A stretch of DNA of 64,000 nt from NCBI GenBank assembly GCA_902702965.1, contig CACRXP010000987.1, forward strand, positions 126,460 through 190,459, read 5' to 3'. Below, piece after piece: positions 17,391 to 30,535 of the stretch. The notes under the pieces are model-generated. The model ran no database searches and was not told the origin of the DNA. It saw only the letters and a program-made list of their open reading frames with translations. The number at the start of each line of letters is the position of its first letter. The stretch's first letter is position 1. This DNA comes from Spirometra erinaceieuropaei. Taxonomy: Eukaryota > Platyhelminthes > Cestoda > Diphyllobothriidea > Diphyllobothriidae. The translations under genes and the position numbers were made by a program.

Positions 17391-20300
17391 TAGTTGAAGA
17401 GGTTTAATTCGGGTCACAAGAAATCTAAGATAGCGTAGTCCCATTGTCTGTTACACTGTAATCGGAAATCCGACTACAACTCGGTTTTGTTCCAACCCAG
17501 GCATCAGAATCGACCCGACCTAGTTTCTTTCCTAATCAAACGCTCTCTGAGTCAACGCCGCCTTAGAATGGCAAAATAATAACTTTGATGGTGCCAGCCT
17601 TCTCAATCTTGGGCAAAAAAGTGTCAGATATGAAACAATATGATGATACAAAACGTTTCCTCTCATCTGCAAAACTTATGCTTAACTATAAAGAAGGGCA
17701 TGTGGGGAATAACTCGAATGACCTTTTGAACGCAGACGTTTAAAAGAAACTAAAGTTAACATAATAATCATTGGGCCACATATCCGTTTAACGAGTGGTT
17801 AATAAGGGAGGTCAGTAAAAGAAGAAAAGGTATGTTGTTTGTTTGTGCGTGCTAACGCTATGAAGCTACGGTCGTGCATTATAAAACCCCAAAGATCACT
17901 CGCAAGACCTTAAAATTAACGTCCGTTATCAATTCAAAGTGTGAAAACGTGTACTATGAACCTGTAAAAACAATTTCCCGCCTCTAAAACCTGACCACTG
18001 TTTTCGGTCATCTGAGAGGATTTTGAACGCGCTGGCTACCTCAATATGCCGATTGATGCGTGCGTCTCGTGGATGGACAGCCGTCTACAATGCACGGCCA
18101 CGTTTCTTTACTGCTAAGCGATGCTTATGCACGTGTAAATCGTGCACTTGTGCACACGTGAACAGTGCTGTTTTAAAGCTCTAGTGATCAAAAAAGTAAA
18201 CCGTCATTTATTTCCAGGTCGAAATCATTTCATTCTTGCCCATTTATTGTCAGACTTTTCTTAAATAGCTCTTAACCAAACATTTTGGAAGGGTTTTATG
18301 AAGTTTCTGTCTTATTTCAGATGGTCGCAGTCGTTCGCTGTCCATATTTTCGTATGGTCACAGTATTCCTTCCCCAGATTCAAAACCTTTTGATATTTTA
18401 TGTTGCAAAATAATATACTTTCAATCTTAGTGCTGACATATCATCGGGCCACATCGCGTAGCCTTTCTGGGGGCAGTTAAAATGGAAGTCCAATGTATCC
18501 TAACCTTAAAAAATTGTGGCAAAGAGTTCAAACTCTCGAATCTTCTCACCTTTTCGCCTCACTTTCCATTTCATGAAAAGTTTTCTTATCCTTACGTCAC
18601 CTTTCGTTACTTTCTTTAATAGATTGTTTTTTCTCTCGAGTAGAAATCGAATTGCCGTTTATGCCGTGAGCTCACTTATGCCTATCCAGTGTAGACGATA
18701 CGTGCTGTGATGTCAGGTGGCGGTCAAGTCAAGGTCCGACTTAACAAGTATAATTTGTTTGCAAGCTCATGAAATTTAAAAATCCAACTATTGTGTAAGA
18801 TGCACGTAGAAGGCGCATTTGATGAGCTAAAAGGTTAAAGTAAAATAAGTCGAGCTATTAAAACACTGCGTCAAGAAATGGACGGATTGAATTACAATTG
18901 CCTAAGATGGAAAACAATTTACAATAAGTAACCAAGCGATTCTTAAATTTTGTAAGAGATTCCGCAGTCAGAAGGACCGCGTGAGGTAGAGGAAGTTTAA
19001 GGAACTTCAACCTTGTGCTTAACTAAGGAATTAAACAAGCACAAGGATCTGATTATTGGGCTTTTTGAGACTATTAAGAAAAAATCCCGCACTAAAGCAT
19101 CAGTAATCGGTTAAGCCTATGAAATTTTAAAACAAAACCAAATGTAAATGAGGCCGTCAAGCAAAATAGGGCGGACAAAGTCGCTGCAAATAAGATCTGA
19201 AGTTGCTTGTAAGACGAAGAGTTCATAAAGCTGGCCACCGCAACGGTAATCTTAAAAAGGCCGCGACGGACTTCCAGGGACTAAGTTTGTTACTCGGTGC
19301 TAGTCAGCCACAAACTACTTACTAGATGATATGTCTAGCTTACGTGACGGCTCAAGAATGTTCGTAGCCATAGAAGAATGTTTGCTATGTTCGGACAACG
19401 TCTGGTGTGTGGCTTCTCAAGCCAATAGTAGAGTTGCAGCGGGCAACCATCATGACCGGTCTGACGTCGTTGTTCAAGACCATGCTGCCCCAAAGTCATT
19501 CACCTTTTTGCAGTGATCCGTTCCAGACTCGCTAACCTGAAGTCACACGACCGAAAGCGTCCGCATAGCAGCAACGTCCATGAGACCATTTAGACGCACC
19601 TCCCCCTGCAATCAAAACCTGGGCAACTCGGACAACACCCCTCGGCAAATGCAACACACACTGTCTGGACACCATCTGAGCTTGGCCCACGAGCCTACAA
19701 AAGCGGCCCCTACCGCCGTCTTAGGGGCTCTCAGGTCTGACTGGACGCAGCCAACATCAGCCCTGGCTTCACCAGCGGCCACTGCTGTCTAAGAGAGCAA
19801 TTTCGCGTTCAGTATACCATAAACTCCCGAGTTCGCCCACATACAGTTTATTTGCTACAAAGTCATCACGGTAATCCATGTAAATGCAGATGAAGTTGAC
19901 TCAAAGTCAGTTACTGAAGGCTAATATACCCTAAGAAAGAGTTGTCAAGGAAAGTCTTCTGAGGTGCGCTTTGCTTTCGAGGCCAGGTCCCGCCTTAATT
20001 CCGTTTCATTGGAACCCTAAGAAATCTTCGAATACACGAATATAGAAGATTTCACTACAATGAATCGATCGCTTCCACTTATATTTCCCTATCGTAAACC
20101 ATTGACAAGCTGCAGAGGACGTATAGTTACTTGGAAAAATATCGTCGTGCAGTCTTGACGTTTAAATTCTGCCAGACTTCAATGTTCTGATAGGTAACAG
20201 CTGTTATCCTATGATACGTATATCCGTGGTTAACGGTAATAACAGAGTCAATCCCAGGCTTCCAGAACTTTTTCAAGAAAGTCACAAAAGTCTGACTGAA

Positions 20301-23300
20301 GATATTGCCATACCTGTGTAAGATATATTTGTCATACACGTGTCTTCGTGCTGGAGACATTGCATTGAAGTTTTAACACATTTGTCGCGGTTTCCCTCCT
20401 GGTTATGACAAACGTAGCATTCCATGCAACCAACTATTATTGGTCAGAAAAAATGCTGAGTTACCTTCAATAATGACGGAGGAAACAACAAGAGCCATAA
20501 GTGACGAATGAAAATTTACCATCTCGCGAAGTTCGCCAGTTTTAAAAAATGACGTAGGATTTTATAAATAATATTTGAAAAATTTAAACAACGTTAACTT
20601 AAATGACCTCCACTACTTAGTTATAGAGTCAGTGCGTTCTCCATGCCTATACTAATAAAATAATTCTTAACACAAGCTTTTGGATAACTAGTCTCCTGGC
20701 GCGGGCATGTTCCCAAGTTTGGTAGATCGATTACTTACACCTTAGGAGGTCATTCAAACGTAAAACGGGGTGCTTAAATATATTTTAACTTAATTAGAAT
20801 AAAAAAGGGCTGTTTTCTCTCTTCTATGCAAGTTGAAACACTTCCCATACATCATGAGTCTGAGTTTAAAACCGATTTGCATTATTTTCGTGCACGTATC
20901 GAAACCTGCTGAAGGAATTCGAGGGATGCACAGATTGAAATGAGTTAAAGGCAACACAGAGGTCAGAGTCAGCGCAACATTCGCAAAATCCTACTTGGTT
21001 TGCAGTAAAGAATAAAACGACTAGCATCAACAATGCCCCGATAGTAACAGCATTATATACAAAAAACTACGAGTCGAGTGGAAAATAGCTCTGTAGAGAG
21101 ATTTGCGACGTATCCAACTTTATCGTTTGCTCTTGCTTATAAATCCTATTACGTCCTTTGATATTTAACTTGCTAGAAATTTTGAAAAATTCATCGCAGG
21201 CCTTGGGCTGACCTTCATATTTAAGTAGTTTGCAAATTATACTGAAAATTTAAGTCAGATTCCTTTATAAGGCGGTTAGATTTCTGCGCATTAACTGTTA
21301 AATACAAGTTGTTCGTGCGAAAGATCGATCCGCGTAGCAATTTTATGTAAAAGCATGAACGCTATTTCGAACTGGGGTCTCGATGTCTTCAAAGAAGAAG
21401 GGGGAGACTTCAGTGACGTCCCACTAACAGCACGGTAAAGCGCCTAAAACTTCCGGGTTTTTTGGAGGGAGCAAGTCACGTTATTGCCTTGTTAGCCGAA
21501 CCATAGAAGTCACAGTTGTGAGTGACACGGAAAGCTGTTAAAACGTGCTGGGTGGTTTCAGAGCAAATGGCCGTTTGTAGCATAGTTATTTCATTGTATT
21601 TGGGGAAGCGAGCTAACAAAACTAACCGATAGTTAATAGACTCCTTATTCAGTGAATCGTGACGGTCAGCTTAATTAGATATAGTTGAAACTGACAGCCA
21701 AACAGAGCAAACGACAGTTATTCAACAATTGCTAATCAGCAGCCAATGTGGGCGGCTTGAATTTGACTGTAAAGGGTTGGCTGCATAGACTGACTGAGAT
21801 AACATTCGAGGACCAAATTTGAATCAACTCTCGCCTTGTTTCGCTCCTGAAGTGTACAAATACCTAAGCGGATGAAAGTTGAAGTCGTGTTCCGTCTTGA
21901 TGGCATTTATAGCCACTAGTGATGATGCGTCACTCCGTCACACAGCAAGTTTACTGATTCTATTGATTCTGCAGGGGTTGTCAGCGCCGCCATACGTAAT
22001 GGAAGAAATACACAAAAAGATACTTTACTAAACTCATTTTACAAAAAACATGCATTCTTGAAATTTTGTAGCCAACAAAAGTCTGGTTTTTCCCAGACTT
22101 CTCAACATCCATTTATTTTTAAAGCACACATCTGGAGGTTCTCAATCTGCATGTCAGACACATTTACCGCAGCAATCTAACATAACACATAATGTCCGCA
22201 CAAATAGGTTCTTTGGTGCCAATAGAAAATTACAATTCCCACCAACCTGATCGCATGTCCTCGGCGTAGTACTTTTAATTAGAGTATGCCTATGACATTG
22301 AGCATGTCATAATCCGCAGAACACATATAATAGATGAGCGTAAGAATTTCTGCAGCGTTCTCATCATTTAAGGTTTCACACTGGGCAGCTAATGGGTGTA
22401 TTTAGAACGGCCAATGTAAAATTTCAGGTGTTGTATTTTGTGCGCTTTTGCTCTATCGCATTTCAACGTGCGCACATGCCCGTTCCCGATCGTGTGACCA
22501 AATTGGTGTGGACGGGGTCATGACCCAGTTCGAGGGAGGTTCCGGGTGTCAGCGGGAAGACGGCGGACCTAACTGCTGGGTTTGCAACAAGTGGCCTTGT
22601 CCATCCCAACCATCGGAAAGGAAATAATGGCTTACTCGATTCGTATCGTTGTTTCGACAAGTTGAACCACGCAAAAGGACGTCAGTGATTCCTGTACTGC
22701 AAAAATTTTACCATTATAATTCAGTTGTGCTAAAACTAAAAAACCGACGAGCCTATGGGTCATTTAATCCCAGTTTTAACGGGCCCTTAGGATAAGAAAA
22801 CGTGCTAACAAGGATGCCCGTTGCAACCAATGGTAAATTTTTTAAATCGATTGTCGAACTGTCTGAATACATCCATCTTGAATTATTATTCGGACCGTGG
22901 CTTCGCTCAGAAAACGAGATTTTGTTGAGTAAATAGCTTTTCGGACGTTACCCAACATAAGAAAACCCTTTGGGCAAATCATGCAGAACGCATTGGCCAG
23001 GAAGTAAGCCTAGATACCCCTACCCACTTGTTTAAATGTTTTTCACTTCAAAGCCCTCACATATTAAATGATTAATGACATGGTCCTTTGTCTCATTGGA
23101 AGAAAGGTACTCCTTAAAAAATCATCCTCAACAAATCAGGAATGTAGAAAATTCTGTAAAATTACCGGATGTACTTCTTTACAACATGTTTGTGCATGAA
23201 AGGGAACCGGAACTATGATTCGTGACATTACGATTTTCCACTACACATTACCATTTGCAGTATTTCCCCCGGCGTGTGCCCAGGCTTTCGTTTCCCCATT

Positions 23301-24161
23301 TGCGGGAGCTATTATGATCGGTTTTATTGTAAACAGGTATCGTCATTTCGTCCCAAGAGAACAACCTGTTAGTAACCGCACTGGCTCTCCCAGTTTCCAA
23401 ATTTTATCGTATGGCAACAATTTCATATCGTATGATAATCTTTCTGTTGTTCGATAGCAACTGGATATTGTAGATGTTGTTTTCGAGTTTGACTTCCAGA
23501 ATTGTATTGACTGTTGCTACTAAAATACTGAGCACATGGGCTGGGGCCAAAATTGCTTTTGAACACTGGAACACACCAATATGCTCACTTGTAGCAGCCG
23601 AGGACGTCAAGGTTGACACACGCTAAGTTAACAAAAGACTAGGAAGATATCCTGGTTAAGATCAATCTGAATAGAGTAGTTAACACGTCACGATACTCAT
23701 CCGTACGTAAGGGAAGAAAGAACGTCAAGTAGGCGATAAGGTACAATGGAAAGGGATGGGAATTACCGATACATAAAGCAAAAGTGATCAAACAAGCAGG
23801 AGTTACAGTAACCTGTCTGGATGGAGAGGAGACACCAGCATGCCTTCTAAATAACCGGTGGGGAACGCAGCGCTGTGATCAATTGCAGGCAAAGACCAAG
23901 GGAGGTGTCGACATAGAGGAGAGAACGATGCGAACGCAAAGGTCAGTTGCGGGAAAAGAGTTCGGTGGTAGTTAGAGGAGGGGACACAGACCATCATCAC
24001 CAGTACGCAATTATGTCATCACCATCTCAGGTCCGCGTCAAGAGTAGTCCTTAATTCAAACAATCCTATAGAGATGGTGGGACGTTACACGCTGATCTCC
24101 GGTCTCCCAGATCTTAGTTTGTCAGCAAACAATCCAATTTATTTAATTTTTGTTCACTTAC
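17391..24161. other. Largely unrecognised, AT-richer stretch
   Basis: No PLE, SINE or foldback copy was recognised and no long frame stands out. A 77-codon minus-strand frame at 20127-20360 and mixed short frames at 19300-19800 have no family landmark. Possibly intronic or intergenic sequence; I cannot assign it. Confidence 0.35.
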
Positions 24162-24254
24162 TTGGTAGTACCATTTCCCAACTGTTAACGACTGAAGCTC
24201 GACAAAGCAAATCATGCGGCTAATATTTTCCTTCAAACCTGCCAGTTCCACAAT
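24162..24254 (-). CDS. Isolated 93-bp coding exon of an unidentified gene
   Basis: On the minus strand a pyrimidine-rich acceptor (TTTTACTTTTATTCGCAG) precedes exactly 31 open codons, ending at a strong donor, CCAA|GTAAGT. Phase is 0 at both sides. The peptide begins IVELAGLKEN, continues with MICFVELQSL and ends VGKWYYQ. Its composition looks like ordinary conserved protein rather than noise. I do not recognise the family. Neighbouring exons were not found, and it need not belong to the Ly-6-type gene 7.6 kb away, whose phase differs. Confidence 0.45.
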
Positions 24255-24454
24255 CTGCGAATAAAAGTAAAAACCATAATCTTGCAAAATCCAAAGAGTC
24301 GTACAACATTCTGGGGAATAAAGTTTCATGTGACTTACGAAATGGCTTTATTATCTATAAAACGTGATTTGCAAAATAATAACACTGTAAGCGGGCTTCA
24401 TGGGTGAAGTGTAAAAACTGTTTATTATTTCCATATCATGGAAAGCAATCATTA

Positions 24455-25100
24455 GACAACTTGAATCGTGAACGGTTAATCGAAATTCCAAAATAAGGTT
24501 TTTTTCAGAAGAGATTACGTTAGAGCGGTTGTAATAATGGGTAACGCCAGAGTGTCGTTCTTCGAATGCTCGGCTTTTTAACTGCCTCCATAAATCATAA
24601 AAAGGACTACTTACATACATGCCACAATTTGTAGCATTGATTTTCGATGTAAGAATGTATTTTATTGGAAACAAGCCCAAACATATTTTTCTTGTTCTCC
24701 TTTTTGCTGATAAGCACGCCTCCTTCAAATTCCCTTCGTAAAGAAGGACATCTGCCGGTCGTAAATGATAGTTTTCAATTTTCGTACTAACGTCGCACCT
24801 TATCATCCATTTCATTTGCGTTTAGGGTCACCAACATAATTAAGACGATGCGATACAAAGATCATGGGAATATGTAATGGATAGGTGCCAAGGTGTACAC
24901 CTTAAAAGGAGCCTTAATAAACGCACAGATACGATGCTATTCGATCAGGTATTGCACAGTTTCAGAAGTTTTATATTTACAAATTATTCTTAAAATCGTA
25001 AGGCATACTTCCTAAAAGCAGGACATTTGAAGAAGACGACGTTCACTAGAAATGAGTCTTTGCGAGACTTCGGGCGCTCTCAAGCCTAAACAATGTCGTC
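24455..25100. repeat. Degenerate foldback element
   Basis: Left-arm landmarks (AACGGTTAATCGAAATTCC, GGTTGTAATAAT, TTGATTTTCGATG) and a central segment (TTAATAAACGCACAGATACGATG, about 24912-24934) align to the 1-kb foldback family. Ends are not clear. Confidence 0.35.
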
Positions 25101-26250
25101 AAAATACGGACATTTTATCGGGAATTTGAATGTACTCGTTTTTTGATCGACTGAGAATTAAACTCAGCCATCGTTGTTTGATTCATCTTTACACTTTTTC
25201 TAAGGCTTGCGAGGTGCATTATTGTCAAACCGAATGGACAATGGCACTATGCAACTCTCTTACCACCGTACTGTTAGGCAGGCAACAGTGAGTTCGGTAG
25301 AGGCATTTCCAGATCGGAGATGCTTTGGATCCTTACGCCCGTCTCCCTATGTCAGCACCTGAATAAGTGTTAGTTCCCTAAATGAGGGAAAAATATTACT
25401 CAACCCATCTGCAGGAGTCATTGTGTTGCCTGGACTGCCTTAACAAATGCACGCACGTGTTGACGCAAGCGGTATAAAAGGAAATTGTTGCAGTAGTGCG
25501 ATTTGCCGGTTAGACACAAGAATAAGGACTACCTCATATTCCAGAGAGCCTTACGCTGCATTCCAGGGCACATAAACGTAACCTTTGTCCTAACCCTCCT
25601 AACCCGAGTTCTAACTATTATCCCAGCGCTAACCATACCCCTTGGAAGATCATCTTCGATAAAGAGGTATCCACACTCCCGTGGGCACCATATTTTCCGC
25701 CTCACTAAGAATTCCACTTTCCTGAATTCCCCCTAACTCATTAATGCAATCATTTTGATAATTAAGGATAAAAATCGGCATTCCAAAACCAGAGTCCACT
25801 TCTCTGACAACGGGTACATTTCTACTGGCGCGAAACCATCTCCTAGATCTTGCTTGAACCCAAATGTGCATAAATGTCCTTTGAACTTAAGCCTTGGAAG
25901 CTTCAACAAACCGTGGTGGAGCTTATATACCAACTCAATAACTATCAGCAGGGGTAAACAGGAGTTTATAAGCATTTTACGAAAAAGACTGTCACTTTGA
26001 ATTGATGCAATAATGTAGAAAGTCCTGCTGAATGTTTTAAAAAGAGGCGCAGAATACCGGCTTATACTGTTAATAGGATAAAAATGTCAAACCTTATTTT
26101 TGTGCATGACTGATCCCATCCCATGTAAGCAACCGCCAGTAATCCATTTTGGGTGCTATGCGGTCTCGTGAGTATTTAAATTAAGTTTGTCTGTCGCTGA
26201 TGGATTCATTCTGAACACAAAATTAATGTTACTATTCCCTTGAATGAATA
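25101..26250. other. No recognisable feature
   Basis: Includes a loose TAACCCTCCTAACCC motif at about 25590. No gene, promoter or family repeat recognised. Confidence 0.3.
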
Positions 26251-26519
26251 ACTTTGTCAACCAGACGGTTGCAGTCCGTCCCACAAATTCATGCTCACTT
26301 TTATAGCTCTTAGACTGCATGGTGATCCTTGCCAAAGGAACCTGTGGCTATCTTTTCGGCGTAGCGGCAGCGGTAATACCCCACCTGTCAATTCACTGCT
26401 CACGCAACGTGTAACTCGGTCTTTGGCTCGCTGACACTGGGACGACAATCGATGTTTCTGTCTCCAGCGCCTGGCCGCGGCTGGACAAATCTCAGGCGCG
26501 CAGATGGACGGACCACCAT

Positions 26520-26650
26520 CACCAACGTCACTACTACTACTGCTACTTCCACTGCTACTAATACTACTACTGCTACTACCACTACTATTATAGCTACTAA
26601 TACTACTACTGATACCACAACGACTACCATCATTAACGACAACTCGACCG
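26520..26650. repeat. Imperfect trinucleotide microsatellite
   Basis: ACT/GCT/ACC-type triplets run for about 130 bp. A second, CCA-rich block lies at about 26731-26752. The open frames across them are microsatellite artefacts. Confidence 0.75.
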
Positions 26651-26751
26651 TCATTATCGAGCTTGTCTGCCGTGTGCCCCACAGCAGGGCAGACGACGAG
26701 ATGGGCAGGGCGCACACCGTCGTAATCACCAACACCACCACCACCACCACC

Positions 26752-27519
26752 GACAGCTCGACCATCGGTTTCGATGATGTCCACCGTGTGCCCCACAGTT
26801 GCAGCAGCAATGGGAGCAGGGACGGTGACTTACGCAGGGGTTCATAGTGCCGGTAGACTTGCGTAGCATCTACCTGCACTCTCTCCTCCTCCCTCGCCCG
26901 AGCCCGGTGTCAAGACAGAGTCAAAAAGACCGGAGACGAGGAAGGACGCAGGTGGATGGCTCGGACGGATCCTCACCTTGGCGTTCCACCACACCCCCTG
27001 GTTCACACAACAAATGCTCAGGATTTCAACCAACACAACAGAGATTTGGAGGCTGGCACGGCCGAAGCCGCACCTGGGCGTGCCGCCAACGCCTGACTCG
27101 GATCCTACACTGTGATGGGAGTGCCATAAAGGCCACATTAAAAAGGAGCCATTGCAGCCTGACTCTCAGACCGCCTCCAGTAATGGAGGAGGTCCAAGGT
27201 ACCCCGTCAGTTGGCAACCTTCCAAGCCACGGTTTTTAGCGCACTGTGATAGCTTCAAGCGCGTCAGATTGTTTATAGTGAGGAGAAAGTGCGCTGAGTC
27301 GTCGACCTCACTCTCCCTTCCCATTCCCGCACCCCAGCCGCTGTCCGAGCCGGTCAGCAGACTGGAGTGGGAATGGGCGCGGTGTCGCGCCACGGCACGA
27401 CCTGGTCCCCCATACACACAACACCAGGATTTCACACAACGGGTGTTGAACGACGTGTCTCTCACTTGCGTGAGAGTGCCGTGGAAGGTGCTGTTGCAGC
27501 CCGTCCCCAGCCCACCACC
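26752..27519 (-). repeat. Left arm of large near-identical inverted duplication
   Basis: This arm is the reverse complement of 30536-31331. Translations of long stretches (26842-27239 against 30844-31241) are identical on both strands, so nucleotide identity there is essentially complete. Differences are a few bases at the outer end and about 28 bp extra in the right arm near 30690. It belongs to an unclassified dispersed family with diverged copies at 17.0, 35.5, 40.5, 43.8 and 52.0 kb. No protein is recognised despite open frames on both strands. Confidence 0.8.
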
Positions 27520-28300
27520 ACTTCCCACATGATCGACTTCGCTGATATCAGCGGCAGTGGCTCTTCGATTACAATGAAAGTGTAATGGGAGAATATTTCC
27601 TGAATGCAAGTCTGATGGGCATTTCTCTGAACCATTTGACGCCGGAAACCAAATAACCGCGCAGTTGATGACCTACTGACGTCGATTATCCCGTGGACGC
27701 CAGCAGCTCACCAAAACCTATTAGTTTATCTGTGTCCGAATAAATAACTTGTTGGTATAATCATGCGAATGTGGTTCCTTCCACAGATGACGTCGCAGAC
27801 ATAGATGGGTATGGAGGCAGGAAACGACATCAACCCTCCTTCCTGGAGCTACCGTTTTAATCTGCCCCAATAGGCCTCTATCGCACTGGTACACCATTTT
27901 GCACCTGCTGCTGTTCTTTACCGTTTTTTGTTCGTTATAGTGGTTCCTGGCCTGCCTCAAATTTGTAAGTGGCGGTTTATTCAAGTACGTTCTATTTACT
28001 GGAAGCTGCTTTTGTTATTTATTAAGTGAAGCACTTAATTCCGCTGCTATGCATAAGTGTAAGAGAAGAATTGCAGTAGGGACTTATTTGTTTTCTACGA
28101 TGTACTGCACTTATTTCGTTTCTTCATGCGTGGCGATGCGCTATCCGTAAAACCCCTATTAAAACCATTCAATGGGCCTGAGGTTACTGGTTGAAAGGCG
28201 GGGTTACACAACCTACCGCTGCCGGAAAAAAAATCACGTACTAAGGACGTAAGCTGAGACCCAGTACTGTATATATTATATTGCTCCCTACTAAATTCAA
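27520..28300. other. Spacer of the inverted duplication, no gene seen
   Basis: Unique sequence between the two arms. No recognisable coding or RNA feature. Confidence 0.35.
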
Positions 28301-28337
28301 AAAGAGTGGCGTTACTTTACCAGCTACGACAGAGATG

Positions 28338-28740
28338 TCATCTGTTCGGTCGCTGCATCCCCACACGGAAGTCTTTCGCGAAGGCGAGTATTGAAGGGTT
28401 TTCTTCCACGAACTCCTTTAAAATTAGTGTGCCTTTCGATACGTTGCCATCCAAACCAGTAGCTTTGTTCCCTCCATCCCCTATGGTTTGGCATTCTTCC
28501 CCAAACACAGTTAGCTTTTGTTCAACTATCGATAAATGGCCACCCATATCGTCCCGATGTTCAACATCGCTGCTTTATCCTCTGGGTATCAATGCCCTTC
28601 GTCCAGTCACTGCAGAACTTCCACACAGAAATCTTTCCTGAGGACGGGCAGTGGGATTTTTTCCCCCAATTCCGTCAGAATCAGTGTGTCTCTAGATACC
28701 TTGCCGTCCACGCTAGAGTTTTCTTCTCTCAGGCACGCGG
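28338..28740 (-). other. Internally duplicated minus-strand coding-like segment
   Basis: A minus-strand frame (28338-28547) reads LDGNVSKGTLILKEFVEE, then ILAFAKDFRVGMQ. About 240 bp upstream on the same strand (28592-28715) a second segment reads VDGKVSRDTLILTELGEK, then PVLRKDFCVEVLQ. The two are related at protein level, and the sequences diverge mostly at tolerant positions. This could be a tandem exon duplication in an unknown gene or a decayed repeat. No splice-bounded exon is convincing, and I do not recognise the family. Confidence 0.35.
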
Positions 28741-29029
28741 GGTTCGGATTATTTCTTTTGATAAGTTGTCACTAATACCGGCCACAGGTACAACAACGAT
28801 GCCCATCGTAACTATTACCACGTCACGAACAAAAATTGGTACATGATGGTCGTCCTCGAACCGAGCACCTAAACCGAAGTATAACCGTCTCTCCCCCCGA
28901 ACTCCAGGCCCACGTGGCTGCCAGTTAATTACATAGGGTAGATTTTAGCGTTTGCCTATCGATATCGGAAAGGATTCATTCGACGATATGTTCACCATCT
29001 TCAGTTTCTGGTGTTAGACTGTTTCAGCT

Positions 29030-30285
29030 GATGTACGGCTATCTACGCTAAAAATGACAATTTGGGAGTACCCCATTGGTACTTATTTGTTTGCTGGCAG
29101 CGTGTGTTTTTATCCACAGAAAAACATGGTAACTGTAAACGGCAGTATAATGAAGACTCACAGTAGGTGGGATAACTCATGAAATGTCAACCGAAATTCC
29201 GAAAAGGGTTTTCGCTTCGAAATATTAATTAAGTAGGGTAATAAAACGAATCATCGTGCAACATAATTCTATCATCATTCAGTCACCTCAGGATGCCGGC
29301 TTTAGAAAGAGCTTCCTTCCGGCTGTATGCAGAAACTGCACTCTGTGAAAAATGACTACTTAGGCAGCATACACTTCTCTCATTGACTTTCGATGCCTCT
29401 AAAAGTTCAATTATATTTTGTGGAAAACATGCATAAAAATATTCATTCTTTCGCTCAATCGGTAGGAAAATTAATTCTTCTTCCAATTTTCTACTCAAAG
29501 GAAGGGTATTATTTGGTTTTTACTATTTTTTTGAATTCATGAATGATTTGGAACCCGCTCTGCCGTCACGCTTGCGTTCATGGTTTCCAAACTGCAAGCC
29601 ATATATTTTCCTAGAACGGAAAGCCACAAATTTCTCTACGATTTTAGGAGGAGATTATATGGTGTTCATAAAATTTGGCATTGGATTTTATCCGTATTGT
29701 TGACTTTACAAGCCACACTGGTAAATACAGAGACATGACGTTTGATAAACGGCCATTTAACGGTGTTAAAAAGTCTCATAATCGGAAACGTTTTTAAAAC
29801 TGAACTATGTCCCTTCTTAGGAGAAAAAATCGGAAGAAGAAGTAATTTTCTTTTTAATGAGTGGAAGAATGAATATTTTATGCATGTTTTCCACAAAATA
29901 TAATCAAACTTTTAGAGGCATCGAAAGTCAATGAGAAAAATGCATTCTACCTAAGTAGTCATTTTTACAAGGTGTGATTTTTGTATACAGCCGAAAGGAA
30001 GTTCTTTCTAAGGTCGGCATCCTGAGGGAAAGGAATAATTATAGAATTATGCTGCATGATGATTCGTTTTATTACCCTACTGATTAATCTTTCGAAGCGA
30101 AAACCCATTTCGGAATTTCGGTTGACATTTCGTGAGTTGTCCCACCTACTGTGAGTCTTCACTGTACTGCCGTTTACAGTTACCATGTTTTTTTTCTGTG
30201 GATATAAGACACACGTTGCCAGCAAACAAATAAGTACAAATGGGGTACTCCAAAATTTGTCATTTTTGGCGTAGATAGCCATACA
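29030..30285. mobile_element. Foldback element with extended inverted flanks
   Basis: The core element (29158-30154, about 1.0 kb) begins CACAGTAGGTGGGATAACTC and ends with its reverse complement. Arms of about 400 bp are inverted copies around a central part of about 180 bp. Unlike sister copies, a further 125-130 bp outside the core (29030-29157 and 30155-30285) is also inverted and similar. Non-coding; presumed non-autonomous. Confidence 0.75.
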
Positions 30286-30535
30286 CCACCACTAGCACCA
30301 TCACCCCACCGGAAATCAACATTCACACACCTCATGCACACAACTGCCACCTCCCACGCAAGTGGGAAGTCCGCATCTCCACTCGGTCCCCATGCGGCTT
30401 CGGCTGCACGGGTGACTTGAGTCTGAGACTATACCGAGACGTCAAGCGTCGTGGATAGGAAGGTTGTTGATTGACGCTCGCTCTCGGCTCACGCAGTTCG
30501 TCACGTTGTGTGTGTGTGTTGTGTGGAGTGGCGGA

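Noticed and set aside
20127..20360. 77-codon minus-strand frame as a gene
   Set aside because: No landmark, no splice support, and the length is expected by chance in sequence of this composition.
26400..26880. Open frames of 130-179 codons with Thr, Ser or Val runs
   Set aside because: Produced by the trinucleotide microsatellite at 26520-26650 and the CCA block; no conserved protein sequence.
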